Below, piece after piece: positions 1-7,238 of a DNA stretch of 12,810 nt; within the stretch, counting starts at the first letter, position 1, and every line of letters starts with the position of its first letter. The notes below the pieces were generated by a model. It searched no databases and was not told the DNA's origin. It saw only the letters and a list, made by a program, of their open reading frames with translations. The position numbers and the translations under genes were made by a program. The DNA is from SZUA-36 sp041570235 (GTDB lineage Bacteria; Pseudomonadota; Gammaproteobacteria; Xanthomonadales; SZUA-36), in contig JBFFWN010000086.1 in assembly GCA_041570235.1 (NCBI GenBank), forward strand, positions 1 through 12,810. Reading direction: 5' to 3'.

Positions 1-7
1 CAAGCAT
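1..7 (-). CDS. nuoH: NADH-quinone oxidoreductase subunit H, first codons only
   Basis: Only ATG CTT and one further base are inside the window. The assignment rests on context. The ATG shares one base with the nuoG stop (TGATG), and a strong ribosome-binding site, GGAGG, lies 7 bases upstream. nuoH follows nuoG in the standard bacterial complex I operon. NuoH would be the membrane subunit that helps form the quinone chamber at the junction with NuoB and NuoD. The product cannot be confirmed from two codons; the start itself is well supported. Confidence 0.6.
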
Positions 8-2373
8 CAGGACGCCTCCACGCTAATGGGTCCGAAACTGTCGCCCAGTTCACGGCCACTTTGGGTTGCCGCTTTCACCCAGACGGCGCCAACCGGTAAT
101 TCCTGACAAATACGTACAGGAAGATGGATGCTGTGCTCACCCTGGCTAACCTTGACCTTATCGCCGTCAAGGAACCCCCGGCTACCCGCATCATTGGGAC
201 TCAAACCCACAAATGCCGTTTCTGCATGATCTGTTTTTTGCAGATGATCAGAACGGCGGCACAGGCCATCTACCGAGTACATGGCCAGTTCACCAACGCG
301 GTAAAGGTCGCCGCCGGAACCAGGGGCAGCCAGCGTGATGTCGTCTTTCACATATTCGCCGGGGCCGATAACGGCAAGCATTTCCTCGCGGACACCTTTC
401 AGGTTAATCTGCGCAAAGCCATCCAGTTCCATTGCTTCACCCAACCTGCGCAGGATCTTCCAACCGGGACGGCAATCACCGGCGGGCTTGACAGCACTTT
501 CAACCGTCTGCATCTGGCCATCAAATGTGTACAACGTACCCTCGGACTCAGCCAGCGGCGCCAATGGCAATATGATGTCAGCCCTGGCCTTGAGTGCTTC
601 GTTGGCAAAACTGGATACAGCCACAACGGTATCAGCAGATTCCAGCGCATCCATGGCCAATGCAGGGTTGGCAAAATCAAAATCAGGCTCTACATCCCAC
701 AAGAGATAGCCCTTGAGCGGGTTTGTCAGCATATCGCGGACATTCATACCATCATCAGCGGCAACCGGAACAGCGCCTGCCAGTGAAGCGCCTGTGGCAT
801 TGGCACCGTGAGTCAGAATATTCAATCGGGCGCCGCTCGCTTCAGAGATCCAGGCTGACAGCTGGCGTAACCAGGAGGCCTGTGCATGCGCCATGGCCGC
901 ATGGCCAAGAATCATCATGGCCGGGCCTTCATTACACAGCATCCCGGCAATGGCTTCGTGGCTGGCATCTGGCTGACCGTTGACAGCGGCATTGAAAACT
1001 TCAGGTAAGGCCTTGCCGGTTTTGTCGGCGACTGCCTTGGCCAGCAGAGCAAGTGAGCTGACCATATTCTGCGGTGCGGTAATAATCTGGTTTGCCAGGT
1101 TGAAGTGGAAATTCCAATCCACCGGGTTCAGGGCTGCAATTTGCGCGCCACCACGCCAGGCCTTGCGTACACGCTGACCCAATATCGGGGCCTCGTGACG
1201 TATATTGCTGCCAACCAGGACAATGGCTTTCGCATCATCAATCGCCATCATCGGTGACTGGAATGAAGCACCCGCTAAGCGGTTTGCATCATCGCTGAAA
1301 TCCTGCTCTCTCAAGCGGTGATCGATATTCGCGCAATCCAACCCGCCTGCCAGCCGTTTGGCCAGGAAATATTCTTCCGTAAGGGCGTTGGATGACATCA
1401 AAACTCCCAGGCCGGTCGAACCATGCGCACTGACCGAAGAGCGTAAAGCCTCGGCAGCACTGCGAATACCCTCATCCCAGGATACGTTGGCCCACTTGCC
1501 ATCCACTTTAACCATGGGTTCGAGGACCCGGTCCTTGGCATTGAGTCCAAAATGGGAATAGCGGTCGCGGTCCGACAACCATGTTTCATTGTTGGGTTCG
1601 CAATCCCTTGGAACCGCACGCATGACCTGATGGCCACGGGTGTGATACCACACATTAGAGCCGACGCCATCATGACCTGCCAATGAGGGGCGGGCCAGCA
1701 ATTCCCAGGCACGCGCCGAGAAACGGAAAGGTTTGTTGGTTAATGCCCCTACCGGACATAGGTCAATGACGTTGCCTGACAATTCAGAATCAACACCCTG
1801 AGAGAGACTGGCGCCGATCTCTGACCGGTCACCACGACCATACATACCCAGTTCATCGGTGCCTGCGATCTCGCTTAAGAACCGCACACAACGGGTACAT
1901 TGAATACAGCGTGTCAGGTCGGTCTGGACCAGTGGCCCGATATTGTGGTCCTGGACCACACGTTTGCGCTCTGTGAAGCGCGAAACCGAACGGCCATAAC
2001 CCATGGCCAGATCCTGCAATTCGCATTCACCGCCCTGGTCACAAATCGGGCAGTCCAACGGATGATTGATCAGCAGAAACTCCATCACACCGTGCTGCGC
2101 GTCGATCGCACGACGTGACTGCGTGTAGATTTTCATGCCTTCCATGACCGGCGTTGCGCAAGCCGGCATGGGTTTTGGCGCCTTTTCAACGTCCACCAGG
2201 CACATGCGGCAGTTGGCCGCGATACTCAATTTGCTGTGATAGCAAAAACGCGGGATGCTGATTCCGGCTTTATCTGTTGCCTCGATGATCATCGAGTTCT
2301 TTGGTACTACCATGGCCTGGCCATCAACTTCGATATTGACGGTTTCCACGACTTTCTCCGGCTGCGTGCTCAT
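7..2373 (-). CDS. nuoG: NADH-quinone oxidoreductase (complex I) subunit G
   Basis: This 788-residue iron-sulfur subunit of the peripheral arm carries electrons from the NuoF flavin site towards NuoB. Visible cluster ligands in order are C44, C55, C58 and C72 for the N-terminal 2Fe-2S ferredoxin fold (N1b); H104, C108, C111 and C117 for the His-Cys3 cluster (N5); and C156, C159, C162 and C206 for 4Fe-4S cluster N4. The CxxCxxxC ligands of the extra N7 cluster, found in E. coli and Thermus, are absent from residues 220-265, where only C258 remains. It is therefore the mitochondrial-like form. The rest is a molybdopterin-oxidoreductase-like domain that binds no cofactor in this family. The length is shorter than the roughly 900 residues of E. 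coli NuoG. The start ATG overlaps the nuoF stop (ATGA) and has GGGGA about 8 bases upstream. The TGA stop overlaps the nuoH start. Confidence 0.97.
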   Translation of the reverse strand: MSTQPEKVVETVNIEVDGQAMVVPKNSMIIEATDKAGISIPRFCYHSKLSIAANCRMCLVDVEKAPKPMPACATPVMEGMKIYTQSRRAIDAQHGVMEFLLINHPLDCPICDQGGECELQDLAMGYGRSVSRFTERKRVVQDHNIGPLVQTDLTRCIQCTRCVRFLSEIAGTDELGMYGRGDRSEIGASLSQGVDSELSGNVIDLCPVGALTNKPFRFSARAWELLARPSLAGHDGVGSNVWYHTRGHQVMRAVPRDCEPNNETWLSDRDRYSHFGLNAKDRVLEPMVKVDGKWANVSWDEGIRSAAEALRSSVSAHGSTGLGVLMSSNALTEEYFLAKRLAGGLDCANIDHRLREQDFSDDANRLAGASFQSPMMAIDDAKAIVLVGSNIRHEAPILGQRVRKAWRGGAQIAALNPVDWNFHFNLANQIITAPQNMVSSLALLAKAVADKTGKALPEVFNAAVNGQPDASHEAIAGMLCNEGPAMMILGHAAMAHAQASWLRQLSAWISEASGARLNILTHGANATGASLAGAVPVAADDGMNVRDMLTNPLKGYLLWDVEPDFDFANPALAMDALESADTVVAVSSFANEALKARADIILPLAPLAESEGTLYTFDGQMQTVESAVKPAGDCRPGWKILRRLGEAMELDGFAQINLKGVREEMLAVIGPGEYVKDDITLAAPGSGGDLYRVGELAMYSVDGLCRRSDHLQKTDHAETAFVGLSPNDAGSRGFLDGDKVKVSQGEHSIHLPVRICQELPVGAVWVKAATQSGRELGDSFGPISVEAS
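15..19 (-). promoter_or_regulatory. Shine-Dalgarno site for nuoH, inside the nuoG 3' end
   Basis: On the minus strand GGAGG stands 7 bases before the ATG at 7-5 and lies within the last codons of nuoG. This perfect match at ideal spacing supports a nuoH start that overlaps the nuoG stop and suggests translational coupling. Confidence 0.65.
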
Positions 2374-3665
2374 GCAGCTTTCCCCTTTTGATCATCCACG
2401 ATGGAGTGGCCATGCTCCACATAGTATTCAAATTCGTCCCAGAACTGACGCAGGAACCCCTGCACCGGCCAGGCCGCTGCCTCGCCGAATGCGCAAATAG
2501 TGTGGCCTTCGATCTGACCTGCCGCTGACTTGAGCAACTCGAGATCTTTCATCTCACCGTTACCCGCTACTATTCTTTCCAGAACACGATGCATCCAGCC
2601 GGTGCCTTCACGGCACGGTGTGCATTGTCCGCAGGATTCCATGTGATAAAACCTCGAAATGCGGGTGCAGGCCTTGACCATGCAGGTGGTCTCATCCATG
2701 ACAATAACGGCACCCGATCCCAGGCCGGAACCGGCTTTGCTAAGCGCATCAAAGTCCATGGTGACATCCATCATCACGTCGGCGGGCAATACCGGCATCG
2801 ATGAACCACCGGGTATCACGCCTTTGAGTTTGTTTCCATTACGGACACCACCGGCCATCTCCAGCAGTTCGCTGAACGGCGTACCCAGCGGCACTTCGTA
2901 GTTACCGGGCTTGTTGACATGACCGGAGACTGAAAAAACCTTCGGGCCGCCATTATTGGGCTTGCCAATATTCAGGAACCAATCGCCACCGTTACGCATG
3001 ATGTGCGGGATGGAAGCCAGTGACTCGGTATTGTTAATGGTGCTGGGTTTACCATACAGGCCAAAATTGGCCGGGAATGGCGGTTTGAATCTTGGCTGAC
3101 CTTTTTTGCCTTCCAACGATTCCATCAATGCGGTTTCCTCACCACATATATAGGCACCGGCGCCGAGAGCGGCGTAAATATCCATATCGATACCGCTGCC
3201 GAGGATATCTTTACCCAGCAATCCAGCCTCGTAGGCATCTTTAAGAGCCTCTTCAAAACGCTCAAACGGTTCGTGATGGAATTCACCACGAAGATAGTTG
3301 TAACCCACCGTTGCACCCATCGCGTAACCGGCAATGGCCATGCCCTCGATCACCGCATGTGGGTTGAACCGAAGGATATCGCGATCATGGCAGGTGCCGG
3401 GTTCGGACTCATCCGAGTTGCACAGGATATATTTCTGGCCAGGTGCAGAGCGTGGCATAAAGCTCCACTTCAAACCGGTAGGGAAACCGGCGCCACCGCG
3501 ACCACGCAAGGCCGAAGCCTTGACGTTTTCAATGATCTCGCCCTGATCGGTTTTCTCAGCCAGGATCTTTTTCCAGGCCTTGTAACCGTCGATGGCCAGG
3601 TAAGCCTCCATCGACCAGGGTTTTTCAGCATCCAGCGTGGTGAATACGACGTTGTGATCGGCCAT
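2370..3665 (-). CDS. nuoF: NADH-quinone oxidoreductase subunit F, NADH- and FMN-binding
   Basis: NuoF (431 residues) is the entry point of complex I. It binds NADH and FMN and passes electrons to cluster N3. The glycine-rich FMN/NADH motif GRGGAGFPTGLKW is at 55-67. The DESEPGT segment at 85-91 contains the conserved acidic residue of the flavin pocket. A second nucleotide-site segment, GAGAYICGEETAL, is at 168-180. The N3 4Fe-4S ligands are C345, C348 and C351 in SCGQCTPC, plus C391. Length is typical. The ATG shares one base with the nuoE stop (TGATG), and its own TGA overlaps the nuoG ATG. Only a weak GGA lies upstream of the start, so translation probably depends on coupling to nuoE. The protein should act on the cytoplasmic side as the NADH dehydrogenase module with NuoE and NuoG. 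Confidence 0.98.
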   Translation of the reverse strand: MADHNVVFTTLDAEKPWSMEAYLAIDGYKAWKKILAEKTDQGEIIENVKASALRGRGGAGFPTGLKWSFMPRSAPGQKYILCNSDESEPGTCHDRDILRFNPHAVIEGMAIAGYAMGATVGYNYLRGEFHHEPFERFEEALKDAYEAGLLGKDILGSGIDMDIYAALGAGAYICGEETALMESLEGKKGQPRFKPPFPANFGLYGKPSTINNTESLASIPHIMRNGGDWFLNIGKPNNGGPKVFSVSGHVNKPGNYEVPLGTPFSELLEMAGGVRNGNKLKGVIPGGSSMPVLPADVMMDVTMDFDALSKAGSGLGSGAVIVMDETTCMVKACTRISRFYHMESCGQCTPCREGTGWMHRVLERIVAGNGEMKDLELLKSAAGQIEGHTICAFGEAAAWPVQGFLRQFWDEFEYYVEHGHSIVDDQKGKAA

Positions 3666-4180
3666 CAGTCTAATCCATCCAAAATTTCATCGACTTTCGT
3701 GGTGTCCAGGTTCTCGTGATAATGGCCGTCGACCACCATCATCGGAGCTCCGCAACAGGCAGCCAGGCATTCTTCCTCTACCACCAGCGTGATACGGTCA
3801 TCCGAGGTGGTCTGCCCCAGTTTGATACCCAGTTTTTTCTCGACATGACTGACCAGTTCCTCTGCTCCATTGAGCCAGCAGGAAATATTGGTGCATATAT
3901 TAACCTTATGTTTTCCAACAGGTTCTTGGTCAATCATCGAATAAAAACTGGCAACTTCGAAGGCCCATACCGGCGGTAAATCCAGGTAATCGGCCACGGC
4001 TTCGATCATGTCTTTGCTGACCCAACCGCCGTTCTGGTCCTGTGCGGCAATCAATGCCTGTATCAGGGCTGAACGTTTGTTTTCCGCCGGGAACTTACTT
4101 ACCCAGTGATCTATTTTTGCCTGGGTATCTTCGTTCAGAAGATCTTTTTTACCGGCAATGAATTCAGCTTTATGGCCCAT
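3665..4180 (-). CDS. nuoE: NADH-quinone oxidoreductase subunit E, thioredoxin-like 2Fe-2S
   Basis: NuoE (171 residues) is the 24 kDa-type subunit. It pairs with NuoF and holds the off-pathway 2Fe-2S cluster N1a. The four ligands have the family spacing: C96 and C101 (CxxxxC) and C138 and C142 (CxxxC), in a thioredoxin-like C-terminal half. The N-terminal helical part, about residues 10-85, contains the conserved PPVWAFEVASFYSMI segment. The ATG shares one base with the nuoD stop (TGATG). GAGG lies about 10 bases upstream, within the nuoD 3' end. Nothing unusual was seen. Confidence 0.97.
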   Translation of the reverse strand: MGHKAEFIAGKKDLLNEDTQAKIDHWVSKFPAENKRSALIQALIAAQDQNGGWVSKDMIEAVADYLDLPPVWAFEVASFYSMIDQEPVGKHKVNICTNISCWLNGAEELVSHVEKKLGIKLGQTTSDDRITLVVEEECLAACCGAPMMVVDGHYHENLDTTKVDEILDGLD

Positions 4181-5433
4181 CAGCGGTCTACCTCACCAAA
4201 TACGATATCAAAGGTGCCCATCAGGGCTACCACGTCTCCGAGCATATGCCCTTTTGACAATTCATCCATGCAGGAAAGATGCGCAAAGCCCGGCGCCCTC
4301 AGATGGACACGGAACGGCTTGTTGGCGCCATCGGAAACCAGGAAACAGCCAAATTCACCCTTCGGTGCTTCAACCGAAGCATAGGTTTGGCCCTTGGGAA
4401 CACTGTAACCTTCAGTAAACAGTTTGAAATGATGGATCAGCGCTTCCATGTCACCCTTCATTTCCTCGCGCGTTGGCGGGATAACCTTGAAGTTTTTCGA
4501 CATGACATGGCCGGGGTTGGCACGTAGCCATTCAACGCACTGCAAAATAATTTTTGCCGACTGACGCATTTCCTCGACACGCACCAGGTACCGGTCATAG
4601 CAATCGCCATTGATCCCCACCGGCACATCAAAATCCATCTCGCCATACATGGCGTAAGGCTGTTTCTTGCGAAGGTCCCACTCAATGCCTGAGCCACGCA
4701 GCATCGGACCTGAACAACCGAGTTGCTGGGCACGCTCAGGTGACAGCACACCGATACCGACCGTACGCTGTTTCCAGATACGGTTATCGGTCAACAGTGT
4801 TTCATATTCATCGACTTTGGAGGGAAAGTCCTTGGCAAAGGCTTCAATGAAATCCAACAAACTGCCTTCACGCCACTCGTTTCTCTGCTTGAGCTTTTTA
4901 CCCTTGGTCCAGGGAGATTCCTTGTACTCGGGCATTTTGTCCGGCAGGTCGCGATAAACACCACCCGGCCGGTAATAATTGGCATGCATCCTCGAACCTG
5001 AAACCGCCTCGTACATATCGATGGTCTGTTCACGCTCACGGAAAGCATATAAAAACACCGTCATCGCACCGAGATCGATACCGGCGGAGCCGATCCACAA
5101 CATGTGATTGCCTATACGGGTAATCTCGTCATACATCGTACGGATATATTGTGCGCGCAGCGGAGGCTCGATACCCAGCAGGTTCTCAATGGCGCGAACA
5201 TAGGCATGCTCGCTGCACATCATGGATACATAGTCCAGGCGATCCATGTAACCGATCGACTGGTTGAAGGGTTTGCTCTCGGCAAGCTTTTCAGTACCGC
5301 GATGCAGCAACCCGATATGCGGGTCTGCACGCACAACGGTTTCACCATCCAGTTCCAGTACCAGCCTGAGAACACCATGGGCCGCAGGATGCTGCGGCCC
5401 GAAATTCATCGTATAGTTGCGGATTTCTGACAT
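4180..5433 (-). CDS. nuoD: NADH-quinone oxidoreductase subunit D, 49 kDa quinone-site subunit
   Basis: NuoD (417 residues) is related to the large subunit of NiFe hydrogenases but has no metal site. With NuoB and NuoH it forms the ubiquinone-binding cavity. The loop NFGPQHPAAHG at 10-20 includes H15 and H19; H19 corresponds by position to the quinone-contacting His of the family. Y68 in the DYVSMM segment matches the conserved quinone-site Tyr. The 49 kDa signature LHRGTEKL is at 43-50, and the C-terminus ends in the typical GEVDR. Here nuoC and nuoD are separate genes, unlike the fused nuoCD of E. coli. The start ATG is 2 bases after the nuoC TAA; GGGG about 10 bases upstream is a modest ribosome-binding site. 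Confidence 0.98.
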   Translation of the reverse strand: MSEIRNYTMNFGPQHPAAHGVLRLVLELDGETVVRADPHIGLLHRGTEKLAESKPFNQSIGYMDRLDYVSMMCSEHAYVRAIENLLGIEPPLRAQYIRTMYDEITRIGNHMLWIGSAGIDLGAMTVFLYAFREREQTIDMYEAVSGSRMHANYYRPGGVYRDLPDKMPEYKESPWTKGKKLKQRNEWREGSLLDFIEAFAKDFPSKVDEYETLLTDNRIWKQRTVGIGVLSPERAQQLGCSGPMLRGSGIEWDLRKKQPYAMYGEMDFDVPVGINGDCYDRYLVRVEEMRQSAKIILQCVEWLRANPGHVMSKNFKVIPPTREEMKGDMEALIHHFKLFTEGYSVPKGQTYASVEAPKGEFGCFLVSDGANKPFRVHLRAPGFAHLSCMDELSKGHMLGDVVALMGTFDIVFGEVDR

Positions 5434-5435
5434 GT

Positions 5436-6185
5436 TTATTTAGCCCCGGGCGCCAGAGAGCCGGCCGCTTTGTCGGCCGCCTTGTCAATATCGTCCGCTT
5501 TGTAGCGCGAGTCGTCGCGAATAACACGCGGAACCAGTACACGTGGTTCGATTTCCACCGGTTCATATACCACGCGACCTTTTTCTTCGTCGTATCGAAC
5601 GGTCACATTACCGATCAGCGGGAAATCCTTGCGGAATGGATGGCCTGTGAAGCCGTAATCCGTCAGGATTCTGCGCAGATCAGGATGACCCTCGAAAATA
5701 ATGCCAAACAGGTCAAATGTTTCACGCTCGTACCAGTTGGCCGAATTCCAGATTTCCACCAGTGATGGCACCACCGGCAACGCTTCATCAGTGGCGAAGG
5801 TCGTCATGCGCAAACGGGCGTTTTGGGAGTGGGACAGAAGGTGCACAACCACGGCGAAACGCTGCTCGATGTGTTCTGCTTCTGGCCGGTTTGCCCAGTC
5901 AAAGCGGCCGGGGCCAAGGCTTTCAACACCGCGGCTGAATCCATCACGGGTTGCGTCGGTGGTTTCCCATTCGACCTGGCCATAACCCAGGAAATCAACG
6001 CCACACAGATCGGTTAACTGGCCGAAGGAAAAACGCGGATCGTCACGAAGGGTTTGCGCAACATCCAGCCACTCGTCAACCGGTACCTGGATGGTCAGCA
6101 TCTCGGGACCACTCTGAGAAATGACGATCCTCTCGCCGAAACAGGCGGCAAGCTGATCGGACAGGCTATCTGACATATCAATCAT
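5436..6185 (-). CDS. nuoC: NADH-quinone oxidoreductase subunit C, 30 kDa subunit
   Basis: NuoC (249 residues from the chosen start) is a cytoplasmic connecting subunit that packs against NuoD. The 30 kDa signature lies at about residues 153-176, with the ERETFDLFGI core followed by GHPDLRRILTDYGF and GHPFRKDFP. Residues 75-105 form a family-typical insert, and the last 20 residues are an Ala/Lys/Asp-rich tail. The reading frame stays open 5 codons further upstream to a TTG at 6200. I prefer the ATG at 6185 because AGGTGA, overlapping the nuoB stop, lies 4 bases before it. An ATG at 6176 is a less likely alternative. It ends in TAA 2 bases before nuoD. Confidence 0.96.
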   Translation of the reverse strand: MIDMSDSLSDQLAACFGERIVISQSGPEMLTIQVPVDEWLDVAQTLRDDPRFSFGQLTDLCGVDFLGYGQVEWETTDATRDGFSRGVESLGPGRFDWANRPEAEHIEQRFAVVVHLLSHSQNARLRMTTFATDEALPVVPSLVEIWNSANWYERETFDLFGIIFEGHPDLRRILTDYGFTGHPFRKDFPLIGNVTVRYDEEKGRVVYEPVEIEPRVLVPRVIRDDSRYKADDIDKAADKAAGSLAPGAK

Positions 6186-6189
6186 TGGA

Positions 6190-6195
6190 TCACCT
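6190..6195 (-). promoter_or_regulatory. Shine-Dalgarno site for nuoC overlapping the nuoB stop
   Basis: On the minus strand AGGTGA contains the nuoB stop codon TGA and sits 4 bases before the ATG at 6185. It favours this ATG over the upstream TTG at 6200 and the downstream ATG at 6176, and suggests that a ribosome terminating on nuoB restarts on nuoC. Confidence 0.55.
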
Positions 6196-6741
6196 GGCAA
6201 TTGTATCGGTACGGCGAACTTTCTTTTGCAATTGCAATATGCCGTAAATCAGTGCTTCCGCTGTCGGCGGGCAACCTGGAACGTATATATCTACCGGCAC
6301 GATGCGATCACAACCGCGCGTTACCGAGTAGGAATAATGATAATAACCACCGCCATTGGCGCATGAACCCATGGAAATAACCCATCTCGGTTCTGCCATC
6401 TGGTCAAAAACCTTGCGCATGGCGGGCGCCATTTTGTTGACCAGGGTTCCCGCCACGATCATCACGTCCGACTGGCGTGGACTGGGCCGGAAAATCACCC
6501 CAAAGCGGTCCAGGTCGTAGCGTGCTGCTCCGGCCTGCATCATTTCAACCGCACAACATGCAAGGCCAAATGACACCGGCCACATCGATCCGGTACGCGC
6601 CCAGTTGATCAAGGCATCCAGGGAGGTGGTAACCACGCCCCGCGCCAGCAAGGGGTTACTGTCAGCGCTGGGCCTGAGAATATCGTCGATTTCGCCAAGC
6701 TCTGTACCCCGATCGGGATACATAAAATCCATCATTCCCAT
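6190..6741 (-). CDS. nuoB: NADH-quinone oxidoreductase subunit B, N2 cluster subunit
   Basis: NuoB (183 residues from the chosen start) holds the terminal 4Fe-4S cluster N2, which reduces ubiquinone. The ligands are the tandem cysteines C62 and C63 in LACCAVEMM, then C127 in MGSCANGGG and C157 in VPGCPP. The core from about residue 33 is strongly conserved (INWARTGSMWP). The first 30 residues form a variable N-terminal extension. The frame is open back to 6852, but that part is the out-of-frame shadow of nuoA. Three ATGs cluster at the nuoA stop (6741, 6735, 6732). I chose 6741 because GAGG is 9 bases upstream. The choice changes only three residues. The stop overlaps the nuoC ribosome-binding site. 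Confidence 0.97.
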   Translation of the reverse strand: MGMMDFMYPDRGTELGEIDDILRPSADSNPLLARGVVTTSLDALINWARTGSMWPVSFGLACCAVEMMQAGAARYDLDRFGVIFRPSPRQSDVMIVAGTLVNKMAPAMRKVFDQMAEPRWVISMGSCANGGGYYHYSYSVTRGCDRIVPVDIYVPGCPPTAEALIYGILQLQKKVRRTDTIAR

Positions 6742-7088
6742 TCCAATGCGCCTCTTTTCCAAATGACTATATAACCAATTACCAGCTCGGCCACGAATAC
6801 AAACATGGCCGCAATACCGAACATACCGAGGCTGTCCAGGGCCAGCGCCCATGGCAGAAAGAATGTAATTTCAAGATCGAAAATGATGAACAGAATCGCC
6901 ACCAGGTAATAACGAACGTCGAATTTGGTGCGGGTATCCTCGAATGCTTCAAAACCGCACTCATAGGGAGATAATTTTTCGCTGTCAGGCCTTGTAGGGC
7001 CCAGCAATCCGCCCAGAACTACCAGTACGATACCGATAACAGCAGATATGGATAGAAAAATCAGAATTGGCAGGTATTGTGCAAGCAT
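6732..7088 (-). CDS. nuoA: NADH-quinone oxidoreductase subunit A, membrane subunit
   Basis: NuoA (118 residues) is the small inner-membrane subunit at the junction of the two complex I arms. Three hydrophobic segments are visible at about 5-28, 60-80 and 88-110. The conserved loop after the first helix contains SPYECGFE at 40-47, whose Cys is the family's marker residue. The second helix carries the conserved acidic DLE at 71-73. The end, KRGALEWE, is typical. It is the first nuo gene, 49 bases after the tRNA-Leu 3' end. The ATG at 7088 has GAG at an acceptable distance and a GGAG that is too close, so the ribosome-binding site is not textbook. The TGA overlaps the nuoB start region. Confidence 0.97.
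   Translation of the reverse strand: MLAQYLPILIFLSISAVIGIVLVVLGGLLGPTRPDSEKLSPYECGFEAFEDTRTKFDVRYYLVAILFIIFDLEITFFLPWALALDSLGMFGIAAMFVFVAELVIGYIVIWKRGALEWE
6751..6754 (-). promoter_or_regulatory. Shine-Dalgarno site for nuoB inside nuoA
   Basis: GAGG on the minus strand is 9 bases before the ATG at 6741, within the last codons of nuoA. It favours 6741 over the ATGs at 6735 and 6732. Confidence 0.45.
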
Positions 7089-7111
7089 ACTCCGGTCTCA
7101 ATTCAATCATG

Positions 7112-7130
7112 GGGCGGCTCATCACCGCCC
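7112..7130 (-). other. GC-rich hairpin between tRNA-Leu and nuoA
   Basis: GGGCGG (7112-7117) and CCGCCC (7125-7130) form a perfect 6-bp all-GC stem with a 7-base loop, in the 49-base gap between the tRNA 3' end and nuoA. In the direction of transcription (minus strand) no T-run follows, so it does not fit an intrinsic terminator. It could be a processing or stability element at the new 5' end of nuo mRNA. The structure is seen; the role is inference. Confidence 0.4.
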
Positions 7131-7137
7131 GTTAAAA

Positions 7138-7222
7138 TGGTGCCCAAGGCCGGACTCGAACCGGCACGACTTCCGTCACTACCCCCTCAAGATAGCGTGT
7201 CTACCAATTCCACCACTTGGGC
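7138..7222 (-). tRNA. tRNA-Leu (anticodon GAG)
   Basis: This 85-base gene includes an encoded 3' CCA. The minus strand begins GCCCAAG, which pairs perfectly with CTTGGGC to give a 7-bp acceptor stem. The D-arm shows the conserved GAATTGGTAGA. The anticodon stem CTATC/GGTAG encloses the loop TTGAGGG, with anticodon GAG at 7188-7186, reading CUC and CUU. A long variable arm, as expected for class II Leu tRNA, precedes the perfect T-stem GCCGG/CCGGC with loop TTCGAGT. It starts 16 bases after the secG stop. A tRNA-Leu(GAG) directly after secG is also found in E. coli (leuU). It is probably transcribed with secG and cut out by RNase P and 3' nucleases. Confidence 0.97.
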
Positions 7223-7238
7223 AATTATCGTATAACCC

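Noticed and set aside
124..786. Long open frame on the plus strand opposite the nuoG 3' part
   Set aside because: It is fully antisense to the certain nuoG coding region, its translation shows no recognisable domain, and it has no promoter or ribosome-binding context. It is a shadow of nuoG codon composition.
6742..6852. N-terminal extension of nuoB to the ATG at 6852
   Set aside because: These 37 codons are the out-of-frame copy of the nuoA 3' end. NuoB family members do not have this extension, and a ribosome-binding site exists for the ATG at 6741.
7223..7238. AT-rich stretch (TTATACGATAATT on the minus strand) before the tRNA as a promoter
   Set aside because: The -10-like hexamers lie only 1 to 7 bases from the mature tRNA 5' end, which leaves little or no room for initiation and a leader, and no -35 box is evident. 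Cotranscription with secG is simpler.
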